64,000 nt of DNA from G020353115 sp964640125 (GCA_964640125.1 CAZXGG010000008.1:1-64000); one strand, 5' to 3'. Counted from the stretch's first letter, positions 33,379 through 42,565 are shown. Made by a program: numbers and translations. Notes: generated by a model from the sequence alone, not told the origin.

Positions 33379-33703
33379 ATCCGGGTTGTACATGTTGGTA
33401 AATTGCCTTTGCTGTTATACAGCAGGACGAACTTCGACACCGAAAAATGTTTGACAGTGTTCAGCAACGAAGCCCGTTTCGAAGCTCGTTATTCGGTTAC
33501 GGATTTCTTTCAATAACGAATAACCGTGGATTTTTTTTGTTATCGGATTGCCTGGTGCTTCACTCGCCTCCCACTGGCATTCACACAGTCCTGGCAGTTG
33601 ACTTTTTTCAATTAACGATTAACTCATTCGCTTTTGAAGAGTGAAGAGACATGGTCAAATGACCCATCCACTTCTGACGGCTCCAGATGGAGGATTTCGG
33701 CAA
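33379..33703. other. Intergenic region without a credible gene
   Basis: The interval between the LysM gene and the 3' end of the transporter holds an imperfect inverted repeat, CGAAGCTCGTTATTCGGTTA and TAACGAATAACCG (about 33480-33528), and a GTTACGGATTTC word also related to 14046. Short open frames here have no protein character. Confidence 0.5.
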
Positions 33704-35935
33704 TCAGTTGATGATTACTTCTTTTCTGGCATTTACAAAGAGCATATGTCCCGTCTGATCATATCCTTTGAAGAGATTATGTTTATCATGTTTCAGTTGA
33801 TCTCCAAGAAAACCAACGAGCGTAAGCGCGGCATCAGCTGATCGTTCATTGATCAGGTTTTTCATGCTGACTGTTTGGTCCTTTTTAATGATTTCAATGT
33901 TCTTTTTTGAGATGGGTAACCTTCCGGTATTCACCAGTTCGTATAGCTTGTCCTTTGTTTCCTCCAGATCTTCCTCTTTGCATACATCAAAGATCTTGAT
34001 CACCCCCTTTCTCCAGTCTGGATGTCCCAGGATGATGTAGCTCAGGAGGATCATCAGGTTGGTATTTTCAATATCGTACCGGCTGATCCAGATGTGAATA
34101 CCATTTTTTACATTGATTGTCTTTCGGGATGAACCCAATACACAGATCTCATAATCACCGGATCGGCAAAGCGAATAGTTTTCGATGATGTGGTCCAGGT
34201 TTTCAGGATTTTCTTTGTCAAATTCAAAGAGGATCATGTTATTATCCATCCCCGATATACTGGGAAGCTGAATTACCTGTGCAATGGCTGATGTATAGGA
34301 TGGTGAGATCAGTGTGTCGAGGTATATATTTGAATGTTCCTTTTCAGATTTGCTAACGAGTTGTTTAAGGTACTCCTGTGCTTCAAGGTGGCTGGTTTTT
34401 GAGTAGTACCCTTCGATCAGATGGATATAGGTTCCAAAACCATATTTGTGCGATATCCAGCTGAGCAGTTTAAATGCCTCATCCCGTTCAAATGTGTTTT
34501 GTGAGACACACACAACAGCGGGTCTCCATTTCTGGGATGATCCGATTTTTTTTGATTTCTGGAGGTATACCTGGAGGTTCCGGCTTAGCTGGAAAATGGC
34601 TCCCTGGAAGATGGCTTCAATACCCTGCCGGTCTTTATGGTGAAAATGGATGAATATATAGATTGCTGTCATAATGACCAGTGCAGCAGCAGCATATCCG
34701 GCATTTATCTTAAACATCAGCCATCCGCACATGACAAATCCAATGAGTGAAATATACCAGCGTGAGCGGAATGATGGCCTGTAGGATGGATCGGCACCAA
34801 AATGGTAAAGAAATGAGATCAGGCATATTGATCCGTAGGTTACCATAAAGAACATGGATATGATTTCTGCAACCATATTAACATTTCCGATCGCCACAAA
34901 AAAGAAGGCAATAATACAGGTAATGACTGATCCGTTAAACGGTTCATTGGTTTCACCCTTCCCTTTGGCAACCAGATAGTTCAGTTTTCTGGAAGGGAAG
35001 GACCGGTCTACACCAAGCGCCTGCAATGTTCGTGGTGCAACCATAACCGATCCGAGGGCAGATGAGATGGTGGAAGCGGCCAGCCCTATCGGTATCACAA
35101 TTCCGCCGTAAAGAGCTATTTTGCTCATGATCAATTGATCATTCAGTAAATCTTCCGGTGAAACTGAGATTTTTAATTTCCACGAAACAAAAACATAGGT
35201 GATCATCCCGATTACTGTAGCTGTCGTTGTTCCCAATGGGATCGATCGGGCAGGATTACGGAGATCTCCTGAAAGTCCAACGCCGGCGGTCATCCCGGTA
35301 AAAGCAGGAAAACAGATGGCAAAAACAATAAAGAAATCATTCATATTACGGAATGATCCGGTGAAAAAGCCGGATTCATGGCTGTATGAATAATCCGTTT
35401 TCCCAATAAAAAAGAGGACTAATGAGATGAACAGGATGGCGACGACGAAATAGAGGGTTTTGACTCCCAGGTTGGCTCCCTTTTTCAGGATCAGCAGCGA
35501 CAAAACAGCCATTGCCGGAAGACTGATTACCTGACGGGGCAGGGTAATATTAAATCGTTCATGAACAAAATTAAAAAACGGTTCAAAGGCTTCGGTGAAT
35601 GCAATGACATAAAATGCCACACTGATGGCTTGTGAGCAAAAGAGAGCAAAACCAATGGTGGCTCCTATATTCAATCCGAAAGAGCGCGATATGATGAAAT
35701 ATTCACCCCCTCCTTTTACTTTTTCATTGGTAGCTATTTCTGAAAGCGCAAGGGCAGTTGGGATGGTTACCATGTGTCCGATCAGAATCATTAGAAGAAC
35801 ACCAAACATTCCGAGCGTTCCGACAGCGTATCCAAAGCGCAGGAATAATATGGCACCCAGTATGGTTGATATTGCTGTAAAAAAGACGGGTGCTGTACCA
35901 AAGCCTCGTTTTTTTTCACCGTTTAGGGTTGACAT
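33704..35935 (-). CDS. SLC12-like cation-chloride cotransporter (APC superfamily)
   Basis: It has 743 residues. The first ~440 form 12 membrane helices in the APC fold, with FFTAISTILGAILFLRFGYA, GVGLSGDLRNPARSIPLGT and SALGSVMVAPRTLQALGVDR. These match the bacterial relatives of Na-K-Cl and K-Cl cotransporters better than amino-acid permeases. The last ~290 residues form a cytosolic domain (RPAVVCVSQNTFERDEAFKL) like the regulatory C-terminus of SLC12 proteins. It would move cations with chloride or amino acids; the substrate is inferred from homology only. Confidence 0.82.
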   Translation of the reverse strand: MSTLNGEKKRGFGTAPVFFTAISTILGAILFLRFGYAVGTLGMFGVLLMILIGHMVTIPTALALSEIATNEKVKGGGEYFIISRSFGLNIGATIGFALFCSQAISVAFYVIAFTEAFEPFFNFVHERFNITLPRQVISLPAMAVLSLLILKKGANLGVKTLYFVVAILFISLVLFFIGKTDYSYSHESGFFTGSFRNMNDFFIVFAICFPAFTGMTAGVGLSGDLRNPARSIPLGTTTATVIGMITYVFVSWKLKISVSPEDLLNDQLIMSKIALYGGIVIPIGLAASTISSALGSVMVAPRTLQALGVDRSFPSRKLNYLVAKGKGETNEPFNGSVITCIIAFFFVAIGNVNMVAEIISMFFMVTYGSICLISFLYHFGADPSYRPSFRSRWYISLIGFVMCGWLMFKINAGYAAAALVIMTAIYIFIHFHHKDRQGIEAIFQGAIFQLSRNLQVYLQKSKKIGSSQKWRPAVVCVSQNTFERDEAFKLLSWISHKYGFGTYIHLIEGYYSKTSHLEAQEYLKQLVSKSEKEHSNIYLDTLISPSYTSAIAQVIQLPSISGMDNNMILFEFDKENPENLDHIIENYSLCRSGDYEICVLGSSRKTINVKNGIHIWISRYDIENTNLMILLSYIILGHPDWRKGVIKIFDVCKEEDLEETKDKLYELVNTGRLPISKKNIEIIKKDQTVSMKNLINERSADAALTLVGFLGDQLKHDKHNLFKGYDQTGHMLFVNARKEVIIN

Positions 35936-36035
35936 ACAAATCCGGTTTTTATGTAAATGTACGAATGATTATGTATGGTCCTTATCCGGGATCTGAAAAC
36001 GAATCAGCCTGAAGCGAAGTTGGAATGTAGAAAGG

Positions 36036-36923
36036 TTATTCTGCAACATTCCAGCCAAAATCAATGTATTCAGATGAAAATTGATCCCCTTCGACCCTGA
36101 CGATCAGGAATCCTTCTTCCATCTCTCCACGCGGACCTCTCCACCAGTTGGCACATACTGCACCGCCGGTGATGAAATGGGTTCCTTTTGCAAAGATATC
36201 CTCAAAGAAATGGAGGTGCCCCTGCAATACCAGCTTCAGGTTATGATTTACGAACAGATCCAATACTTCTTTTGAGTTTGTGATCACGAGCCCACGGCTG
36301 TTTGGTGATGTTGCCCCCTGAACCAATTGTGTCTGAATGGTTACAAAAGGAATGTGAACAGAGATGCAAATGGGTGTTTCAGGATCAACAGCATCCAGGT
36401 CATCCTTCAACCATGCTATCTGCTCCTGATCGACGTACCCGTAATAGCCACCCTCTTCCCACTCATCGATGGAATCCAGGATATAAAACCTCCATCCTTT
36501 GTGATCGAAGGTGTAGTAGCGCTTTCCAATCCGCTCCATAAAGAAGCGATCACCATACAGGGAGTGTGTTGAATCAACACCGCTGCTTTCATAATATCCG
36601 AATACTTCATGATTGCCCATGGTATTATAAACAGGCATGTTGAACTTTTTAACAGTTTCGTTATAGAGGTTGTATAAAGAATCCGCCCTGCCATATGTCT
36701 GCCCCAATGCATCCATGATGAGGTCTCCTCCCGTGATGACAAAGTCGGGTTTTAATTCGTTTACTGTTGCAATTGCTTTTTTGAAACCTTTGGTGGCATT
36801 ACGTTCCGGTTGAACATGAATGTCGGTCAGAAATGCAAAGGAGAATGCCTCCTCTTCAGACACCCTTTGCTTGCAGCCAAAGAATAACAGTGTACTTATC
36901 AGAAAAATCAGGTTACGGTTCAT
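36036..36923 (-). CDS. Calcineurin-like metallophosphoesterase lipoprotein
   Basis: It has 295 residues from ATG 36923, with a signal and lipobox (NLIFLISTLLFFGC). Metallophosphoesterase motifs follow in order: FLTDIHVQ (D-x-H), GGDLIMD (GD), GNHEVFG (GNHE), VHIPF and QGHLHFFED (GH-x-H). All five metal-binding blocks are present, so a di-metal phosphatase active outside the cytoplasm is likely; the substrate is unknown. An upstream ATG at 36947 adds eight residues but weakens the signal peptide. Confidence 0.88.
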   Translation of the reverse strand: MNRNLIFLISTLLFFGCKQRVSEEEAFSFAFLTDIHVQPERNATKGFKKAIATVNELKPDFVITGGDLIMDALGQTYGRADSLYNLYNETVKKFNMPVYNTMGNHEVFGYYESSGVDSTHSLYGDRFFMERIGKRYYTFDHKGWRFYILDSIDEWEEGGYYGYVDQEQIAWLKDDLDAVDPETPICISVHIPFVTIQTQLVQGATSPNSRGLVITNSKEVLDLFVNHNLKLVLQGHLHFFEDIFAKGTHFITGGAVCANWWRGPRGEMEEGFLIVRVEGDQFSSEYIDFGWNVAE

Positions 36924-36974
36924 GTTTGATGCGATCCACTTTTTCATCTTAGTATATCTTTGTTAAAGAACAAA

Positions 36975-36982
36975 CAAACTTA
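36975..36982 (-). promoter_or_regulatory. Promoter -7 element for the metallophosphoesterase gene
   Basis: TAAGTTTG on the minus strand matches TAnnTTTG, about 50 nt before the ATG. No -33 box is seen at the normal distance. Confidence 0.35.
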
Positions 36983-37141
36983 TAAAATTTGGTTAACCTT
37001 TGATGCAGGGAAACCGGTTTTTATGAGAAATATTTCAACATGCCATACTGGACCATATCATACCCGGGTGCAAGGCACTATTAACTATATATGGATTTTT
37101 TTACTATTTTCACATACAGATCCCTTATAACAAGGTAAAAA

Positions 37142-37876
37142 ATGGAACGGTCCTGGTTAAAGGCTGGTTTATCTATCCTGGTTTTTGGTGTGCTCTATCT
37201 TTTCACAGCCCTGCTTGTGATTATTACCCTCATACTGATCCTTCTTTCTTTTAAACGCACGGTTCCACATATCATTTATTTCTGGGCAAATTCCCTGTTT
37301 TTTATCATGGGAAAAAAAATCCACGTGACAGGCATTGAGAACATTGAGAAGAGTAAGAACTATATTGTTGTTGCAAATCATGCCAGTCTCTTTGATATTT
37401 TAGCCATTGTGTCATTTTTTCCAACGGTTACCTGGTTTGGGCACGAACGGTTACTCAGGATACCGTTCTTCAGACGGATATTGAAGATTACTGACTATAT
37501 TCCCTTTAAAGAACGGAATATCCGGAATACCAGAGAGATGCTTGATCAATTGGTTCAAAAATCAAAGGAGCATTCTGTTGCTATTTTCCCGGAAGGAACC
37601 AGAACACTTGATGGTAAAATAAACCGGTTTTATAAAGGATTCATCTATTTATTAAGAGCAACTGAAATAGACATTTTACCGGTTACATTAAACGGATTCT
37701 TTACCCTTAAACCCAAAAACAGGGCATGGATCGATTTCACACCTAAACTGGAGGTCTTTATTCATAAACCAATTGAGAATAAACAACTGGTTGAAAAAGA
37801 GGACCATGAAATTCTTGAAATTGTGAGGGAAACAGTTGAATCTGAATACCATCCCAAATTTTACAGTCATCCATGA
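37142..37876 (+). CDS. plsC: 1-acyl-glycerol-3-phosphate acyltransferase (PlsC family)
   Basis: It transfers an acyl chain to lysophosphatidic acid at the inner membrane. It has 244 residues, with two N-terminal hydrophobic helices, the catalytic NHASLFD (H-x4-D) near residue 80, IPFFRRILKITDYIPFKERN, and the acceptor-site motif FPEGTRTLDG near 150. It overlaps the lipid kinase gene by 4 nt and starts a three-gene lipid cassette. Confidence 0.92.
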   Translation: MERSWLKAGLSILVFGVLYLFTALLVIITLILILLSFKRTVPHIIYFWANSLFFIMGKKIHVTGIENIEKSKNYIVVANHASLFDILAIVSFFPTVTWFGHERLLRIPFFRRILKITDYIPFKERNIRNTREMLDQLVQKSKEHSVAIFPEGTRTLDGKINRFYKGFIYLLRATEIDILPVTLNGFFTLKPKNRAWIDFTPKLEVFIHKPIENKQLVEKEDHEILEIVRETVESEYHPKFYSHP

Positions 37877-38853
37877 ACCAACGATCATCGAACCAGTATA
37901 AAATGAATGAAATAAACCATACCCTGAGTTCAAAACCTGAAAGAAAATGGGTTTTCATCGTCAATCCAATTGCCGGAAATGGTTTTGCAAAAAGCATTAT
38001 TCCGCAGTTGAACAATCTGATTCATAACTATCAGATTGATGCAGAGTTGGTTATGACTGAATACAGGGGGCATGCCACCGAGCTGGCAAGGGCATTTCTG
38101 GAAAGAGGATTTCAGAATTTTGTGGGAGTTGGGGGTGACGGCACGATGAATGAGATGGTTCACCCACTTATAAACAAGGAGAATGTCGTTATTGGGACAA
38201 TCCCGGCCGGTACAGGAAATGATTTTATCCAGATCCTGGGATTCCCGGATAGATTTGAAGAGATGGATTGGGACATTTTTTTCGAGCAACATGTGATCAG
38301 CATGGATGCCGGTATATGCAATGGAATACCGTTTATCAACGGTATGGGGCTGGGTTTTGATGCACAGGTAGCGGCTGAAAATTACACTGAACCGGGAGAG
38401 GTTAAAAAAGGAGGGAAAAGCAAATACCTCTGGCAAATTGTCAAAACCCTTCTTTTTTTTAAGGAGAAGAGAGCGGTTATCCTTACCAATGGAGAGCGGC
38501 AGGAAAGAAGTTGTTTCATCAATACCATTGCAAACGGAAGAAGATTTGCCGGAGGATTTTACCTGACCCCAAAAGCCCTTGCTAATGATGGATTGCTCGA
38601 TATTTGCAATATCGAAAAACTAAACCTGATTGAACGGTTAAAATTATTGCCACTGGTGCCAAAAGGAACGCACCTGAAGGATCGTAAAGTTAATTACTAT
38701 CAGACGGATAAAGTCAATATAGAATTCGAAACAGAAGTTCCGTATCACCTGGATGGGGAACTCTATTTTGGATCGCGTTTCGATGTACAGATCATACCTC
38801 GTGCTTTACGCTTTATTTATAATCCGGAGGGGAATCATTTCTTCAATCCGTGA
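37873..38853 (+). CDS. Diacylglycerol/lipid kinase (YegS/DgkB family)
   Basis: It has 326 residues. The catalytic-domain motifs are FIVNPIAGNGFAK (near residue 35), GVGGDGTMNEMVHPL (about 90), IPAGTGNDF (about 115) and, in the C-terminal lobe, GLGFDAQVAAEN and LANDGLLDI. The GGDGT loop binds ATP. It likely phosphorylates diacylglycerol or another lipid. Overlap with plsC suggests that diacylglycerol is recycled to phosphatidic acid by linked enzymes. An alternative start is the Met at 37903 (MNEINHTLSS). Confidence 0.9.
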   Translation: MNQRSSNQYKMNEINHTLSSKPERKWVFIVNPIAGNGFAKSIIPQLNNLIHNYQIDAELVMTEYRGHATELARAFLERGFQNFVGVGGDGTMNEMVHPLINKENVVIGTIPAGTGNDFIQILGFPDRFEEMDWDIFFEQHVISMDAGICNGIPFINGMGLGFDAQVAAENYTEPGEVKKGGKSKYLWQIVKTLLFFKEKRAVILTNGERQERSCFINTIANGRRFAGGFYLTPKALANDGLLDICNIEKLNLIERLKLLPLVPKGTHLKDRKVNYYQTDKVNIEFETEVPYHLDGELYFGSRFDVQIIPRALRFIYNPEGNHFFNP

Positions 38854-38875
38854 ACAGGTAGACCATAATGCATCC

Positions 38876-39541
38876 ATGAAGACGAGGGAACGGTATATTG
38901 CTTTTTTTGACCTGGATGGTACCATACTGAAACAGAACAGTGGAAAAATACTGGTTTACCAGGCTTACAAGGCAGGCATGATGGCCCGCAGGGAGTTATT
39001 CTTTGGAATGTATCTTTCGTTGTTGTATAAACTTGATCTGATGAGCCCTTTGAAGATAATAGAAAAGATGGCGGTGTGGGTGACCGGCTTCCCGGAAAAG
39101 GTTCTGCAGGAGTTTGCAGAAGAGGTGTTTAACAGCACCTTACAGGTTTTGATTCGATCTGAAATCCCATCTGAACTTCACTTTCATAAAGCCCGGAATG
39201 CTGAGCTGGTCATCCTTTCATCAGCGATCGGTGAAATCTGTTCCCCTGTCGCCAGGTTCCTGGGTATGAATGCTGTAATCAGCTCCAAACTTGAGGTTCA
39301 TGAAGGATATTATACGGGCTATCCGGAAGGCAACTTTTGTGTCGGGACTGAAAAATTCCTGAGACTTCAGGAATATTGCAGCATGAAAGGATATTTACCC
39401 GGTGAAGCATATTTCTACGGTGATACAATTTCCGATCTTCAGGCCTTATCGGCAGTAGGGCATCCGGTTTGCGTCAATCCGGACCGAAAATTGAATAGGG
39501 TGGCCAATGCTAACGGATGGGATGTTCGACAGTGGACATGA
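38876..39541 (+). CDS. HAD-IB family phosphatase
   Basis: It has 221 residues from ATG 38876; the longer frame lies within the lipid kinase gene. HAD motif I is FFDLDGTIL, motif II is LVILSSAIGEI, the motif III Lys is in KFLRLQEYC, and motif IV is YFYGDTISDLQAL. Subfamily IB members include phosphoserine phosphatase and phospholipid-headgroup phosphatases linked to PlsC. Its position 22 bp after plsC and the lipid kinase favours a phosphatidate- or lysophosphatidate-type substrate, by inference. Confidence 0.88.
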   Translation: MKTRERYIAFFDLDGTILKQNSGKILVYQAYKAGMMARRELFFGMYLSLLYKLDLMSPLKIIEKMAVWVTGFPEKVLQEFAEEVFNSTLQVLIRSEIPSELHFHKARNAELVILSSAIGEICSPVARFLGMNAVISSKLEVHEGYYTGYPEGNFCVGTEKFLRLQEYCSMKGYLPGEAYFYGDTISDLQALSAVGHPVCVNPDRKLNRVANANGWDVRQWT

Positions 39542-39596
39542 AGGCAGGAGAAACCGGGTATACGGTCAGGGAATAAGGCAGAGGTCATTTCTTTGC

Positions 39597-40184
39597 TTAG
39601 TCGTTCAGGACATCATCCATAACGGTACGTAAACGACCATAATTTTTTTCCATCAGATTCCTTTTTTCGGTATTGAAGAGCAGGGCTGTGGGATGGCGAA
39701 GAGGATAAATGAGTTGATCATCCAACTCGATCAATTTACCAAATAAGGTATGGTAATCTTTGCTTGCCGGCCTATCCAGATCAAACCGCATCAGGATGTA
39801 ACGCGTGGCATGAAATCCAAGTGGGACAATCAGTTTTGGATTAACAAGCGATATCTCCTGTTCCAGGTGTTTTGAGCACTCTGCAATTTCACGACTTGAA
39901 GGCCTGCGGCATTTTGGAATATAGCATTTAATCAGATTGGTCATATAGATCTCATCGGCACCAATCCGGGACTTTGTGAGTAATTGGCGGAATATTTTAC
40001 CGGAGGGTCCAACAAACATCTGCCCTGCTTTGTTTTCGAGCTCTCCCGGAGCCTGGGCAATCACCATGACCTTTGACCGGAAGTTGCCTTCTCCACATAC
40101 CGCCTGTTGACGGGTTGCTGCCAGCCCGCATGCCTTGCATCCCCGAACCTGTTGTTGCAGTAATGAGAAATCCGGATCCTTCAT
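39597..40184 (-). CDS. Uracil-DNA glycosylase superfamily protein, 4Fe-4S type with divergent motif A
   Basis: It has 195 residues. The four cluster cysteines of family 4 enzymes are present with normal spacing: C16, C19, C87 and C103. The GQMFVGPSGKIFRQLL segment and the C-terminal YPLRHPTALL keep the fold. Motif A reads AQAPGELE (43-50) where family 4 has GEAPG, so the usual Glu is Gln. Function may be uracil excision from DNA, but the active-site change makes activity uncertain. Confidence 0.85.
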   Translation of the reverse strand: MKDPDFSLLQQQVRGCKACGLAATRQQAVCGEGNFRSKVMVIAQAPGELENKAGQMFVGPSGKIFRQLLTKSRIGADEIYMTNLIKCYIPKCRRPSSREIAECSKHLEQEISLVNPKLIVPLGFHATRYILMRFDLDRPASKDYHTLFGKLIELDDQLIYPLRHPTALLFNTEKRNLMEKNYGRLRTVMDDVLND

Positions 40185-40313
40185 CTCTAATGTTTACAGC
40201 AAAAGTAAGAAAAGGAAATATTTTAGTGCGTTTTATTGTCTAATGTATGGAAAATGCTGTAACTTAACTGATCCCATTCAATAGGGCCGCAGGGAATAAA
40301 ATGGACTTTTCAT

Positions 40314-40898
40314 TTGTCTAATGTAAAAAATAAGACTTTCGTGAAGGACTATTCTGGTTTTAGTGATCTGGATCTGATCTCTCAAACACGGAAGGGTGAT
40401 AACGAAGCCTTCTCTGTTCTTATTTCCAGGTACAAGGATCAGGTAGCGAAAACCGTTATTGGCATGATGGGTAATTGCATGGAAGCAGATGACGTGGGTC
40501 AGGAGACCTTTATCCGGTTTTATCGTTCCATCGATAAATTTCGCGGAGACTCAGCCCTGGGAACCTATTTGACCAAAATAGCCATGAATCTTTCACTGAA
40601 TGAATTGAAAAAACGAAAAAGAAACCGTTCATTGTTCTCAGATAACCAGGAAAACAATGTTGAGATTCATCGCTCAGAGACAAAGGATCATCAGGATGCG
40701 GATGATATTCAGGAGGAGGTGCAGCTGGCAATACAGGAGCTTCCTTTCAAGTTCAGATCGGTCGTTGTTCTCCGCATGATCGAAGGGTATAACACAAAAG
40801 AGACGGCTGAAATCCTGGACCTGCCAATGGGTACAGTGTTATCAAGATTAGCACGGGCACAGCAGAATTTGAAGGATAAATTAAACCATCTAATATAA
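40314..40898 (+). CDS. ECF-type RNA polymerase sigma factor
   Basis: It has 194 residues. Region 2 (NEAFSVLISRYKDQVAKTVI, GQETFIRFYRSIDKFRGDS, with the -10-binding LGTYLTKIAMNLSLNELKKR) and region 4 (AIQELPFKFRSVVVLRMIEG, ETAEILDLPMGTVLSRLARA) are clear. The only upstream starts are TTG 40314 and GTG 40341. An anti-sigma candidate follows after 6 bp, and two Spy-like proteins come next, so the sigma factor probably answers an envelope or metal signal. Confidence 0.93.
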   Translation: MSNVKNKTFVKDYSGFSDLDLISQTRKGDNEAFSVLISRYKDQVAKTVIGMMGNCMEADDVGQETFIRFYRSIDKFRGDSALGTYLTKIAMNLSLNELKKRKRNRSLFSDNQENNVEIHRSETKDHQDADDIQEEVQLAIQELPFKFRSVVVLRMIEGYNTKETAEILDLPMGTVLSRLARAQQNLKDKLNHLI

Positions 40899-40904
40899 AC
40901 GGCC

Positions 40905-41324
40905 ATGTTAGACCAACATCTATTAGATTTACTCATGCGATCGCTGGATGGTGATCTGGATGATACGGATCGGACGATGCTTGAAAAAGCACTATCTGAA
41001 TCGGAAGAGCTTAGAAAAGAAAAGAATAAGCTGATTCGCCTCAGAGAACTTGTTGGTTCCGGGGATTATCAGTTTAAACATGGATTTACGGATCGGGTGA
41101 TGAACCGCCTGACAAGATCAAAAAACGGGAAAAGCATTGAATTTAATTTTGCCAGAGACCTAAACCGAATTTTCATGAGAGTTGCCATCACCGGAGTTGC
41201 TGCAATTGTCCTGCTGCTCCTCAGCATTTATCTGACAACAGGTTCCGTTTCCCTCGATTCGTTAAGCGGAGTGGAATACTATTCAGAAGATAATGTGATC
41301 AGTTATTTGTTAATCGAAGAATAA
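40905..41324 (+). CDS. Membrane anti-sigma factor candidate
   Basis: It has 139 residues: a cytoplasmic N-terminal part of ~85 residues (LLDLLMRSLDGDLDDTDRTM, a pattern seen at the start of anti-sigma domains), one membrane helix (VAITGVAAIVLLLLSIYLTT) and a short periplasmic tail. It has no H-x3-C-x2-C zinc motif, so it is not a ZAS protein. It sits directly after the ECF sigma gene, which is the main reason for the call. Confidence 0.75.
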   Translation: MLDQHLLDLLMRSLDGDLDDTDRTMLEKALSESEELRKEKNKLIRLRELVGSGDYQFKHGFTDRVMNRLTRSKNGKSIEFNFARDLNRIFMRVAITGVAAIVLLLLSIYLTTGSVSLDSLSGVEYYSEDNVISYLLIEE

Positions 41325-41334
41325 ACAGACCGAC

Positions 41335-41757
41335 ATGAAAATTAAACCCGTACTTGTTATTTCCGCCACACTCATCATTGGATTTGCTATTGGTTTTCTT
41401 ACCAGCGGCATGATAAACCATCAGCGGATGAAAAAATTCCGGTCGTTCAATTCTATGGAATCCTTTAAGCAGAGAACCATCCATATTCTTGAACCAACAG
41501 AAGAACAACTGAAGGAGATCCTGCCCCTGATCGATGAGTATGCAAAAAAAATGGATGAGATTCGGAAGGATTTCGGCAAAGAATTTTTTGCCCTGATCAA
41601 TGATTTCCATAATGAACTTAAACCACTCCTTACCAAGGAGCAAATAGAGAAGCTGGAATCGCTGCTAAGACCTCCACAAAGGAATTCCCGTCATAGGGGT
41701 GATCCGAAGGAGAGGAACCGGGGGCCTGAGGGCCGGCCTACTGAAAGGCAAAGGTAA
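41335..41757 (+). CDS. Spy/CpxP-like membrane-anchored periplasmic protein
   Basis: It has 140 residues. An N-terminal helix (VLVISATLIIGFAIGFLTSG) anchors a periplasmic helical domain with two LTxxQ-like places (LEPTEEQLKEI, LTKEQIEKLESLL). The tail is rich in Arg, Pro and Asn. The fold resembles CnrX and Spy heavy-metal or stress sensors. In the gene order sigma, anti-sigma, Spy-like it may act as the periplasmic sensor, as CnrX does for CnrY/CnrH. Confidence 0.78.
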   Translation: MKIKPVLVISATLIIGFAIGFLTSGMINHQRMKKFRSFNSMESFKQRTIHILEPTEEQLKEILPLIDEYAKKMDEIRKDFGKEFFALINDFHNELKPLLTKEQIEKLESLLRPPQRNSRHRGDPKERNRGPEGRPTERQR

Positions 41758-41840
41758 TCCTCATCCGGATGGAATAATCGAGCCGGTTCCGTTGTCTAAC
41801 GGTTGAAAACAAGTAAAACAGAATATAAAAACAGATCAAA

Positions 41841-42565
41841 ATGAAAAAGATAGTTGTAACACAAATCATGATTTTTTTACTGGCAGTAGCTCCGGTGTCG
41901 AATATTTTCTCCCAGCAGGGCAGGGGATTGGGTCCATGTGGATTGGGACTCGGACCGGGAAATTTCCTTAACTACCGGATATTGGACCTGACGGAGGAGC
42001 AGAAGACACAAATGAGGGAATTATGGCTGGAGCAATCGGAGGTTCTAAATCCCCTGAATACGGAATTGCAGAAGCTCAGATTAGCCTATTGGGATCTTAT
42101 TGCTGAATCAGATGAAGACCTGGATGCAATCAACAAGAACATTGACCAGCAAACTGATCTGCAGAATAAAATCATGAAAGAAAATGCCCGTTTCAGAAAA
42201 AAAATGGAAGGGCTATTAACGGAAGAACAAAAGGAGTTACTTGATTCGGAATTTCCTTTTGGCAGAGGCATGTATGGAAGGTGGAACCCACCCGGACGCG
42301 GATACGGTCAGGGATACAGAGATGGATTTGGCAGAGGCTATGGCAGAGGCTATGGCAGAGGTTATGGCAGAGGNNNNNNNNNNNNNNNNNNNNNNNNNNN
42401 NNNNNNNNNNNNNNNNNNNNNNNNNNNNNNNNNNNNNNNNNNNNNNNNNNNNNNNNNNNNNNNNNNNNNNNNNGAGATGGATTTGGCAGAGGCTATGGCA
42501 GAGGCTATGGCAGAGGTTATGGCAGAGGTTATGGCAGAGGATTTGGACCGGGTGGAATCTGGTAG
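41841..42565 (+). CDS. Spy-like secreted protein with an RGYG repeat tail (gene crossed by an assembly gap)
   Basis: A signal peptide (IMIFLLAVAPVSNIFSQ) and a Spy-like helical domain with LTEEQKTQMREL and LLTEEQKELL are followed by a tail of GRGYG repeats that ends GRGFGPGGIW. A 100-N gap lies in the tail with identical 55-nt flanks. Removing 155 nt leaves 570 nt, exactly 190 codons ending at the TAG at 42565. The number of repeats is uncertain, since a 12-nt tandem repeat is what would confuse assembly. It likely belongs to the sigma-factor operon. Confidence 0.8.
42374..42473. other. Assembly gap (100 N) with a 55-nt duplicated flank in an RGYG tail
   Basis: 42319-42373 and 42474-42528 are identical. 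The repeat-rich tail explains the failed join. Confidence 0.95.

Noticed and set aside
29763..33703. tRNA or other structured RNA genes in the intergenic parts
   Set aside because: No T-loop or acceptor-stem pattern was found by eye here or elsewhere in the window. A covariance-model search would be needed to exclude small RNAs.
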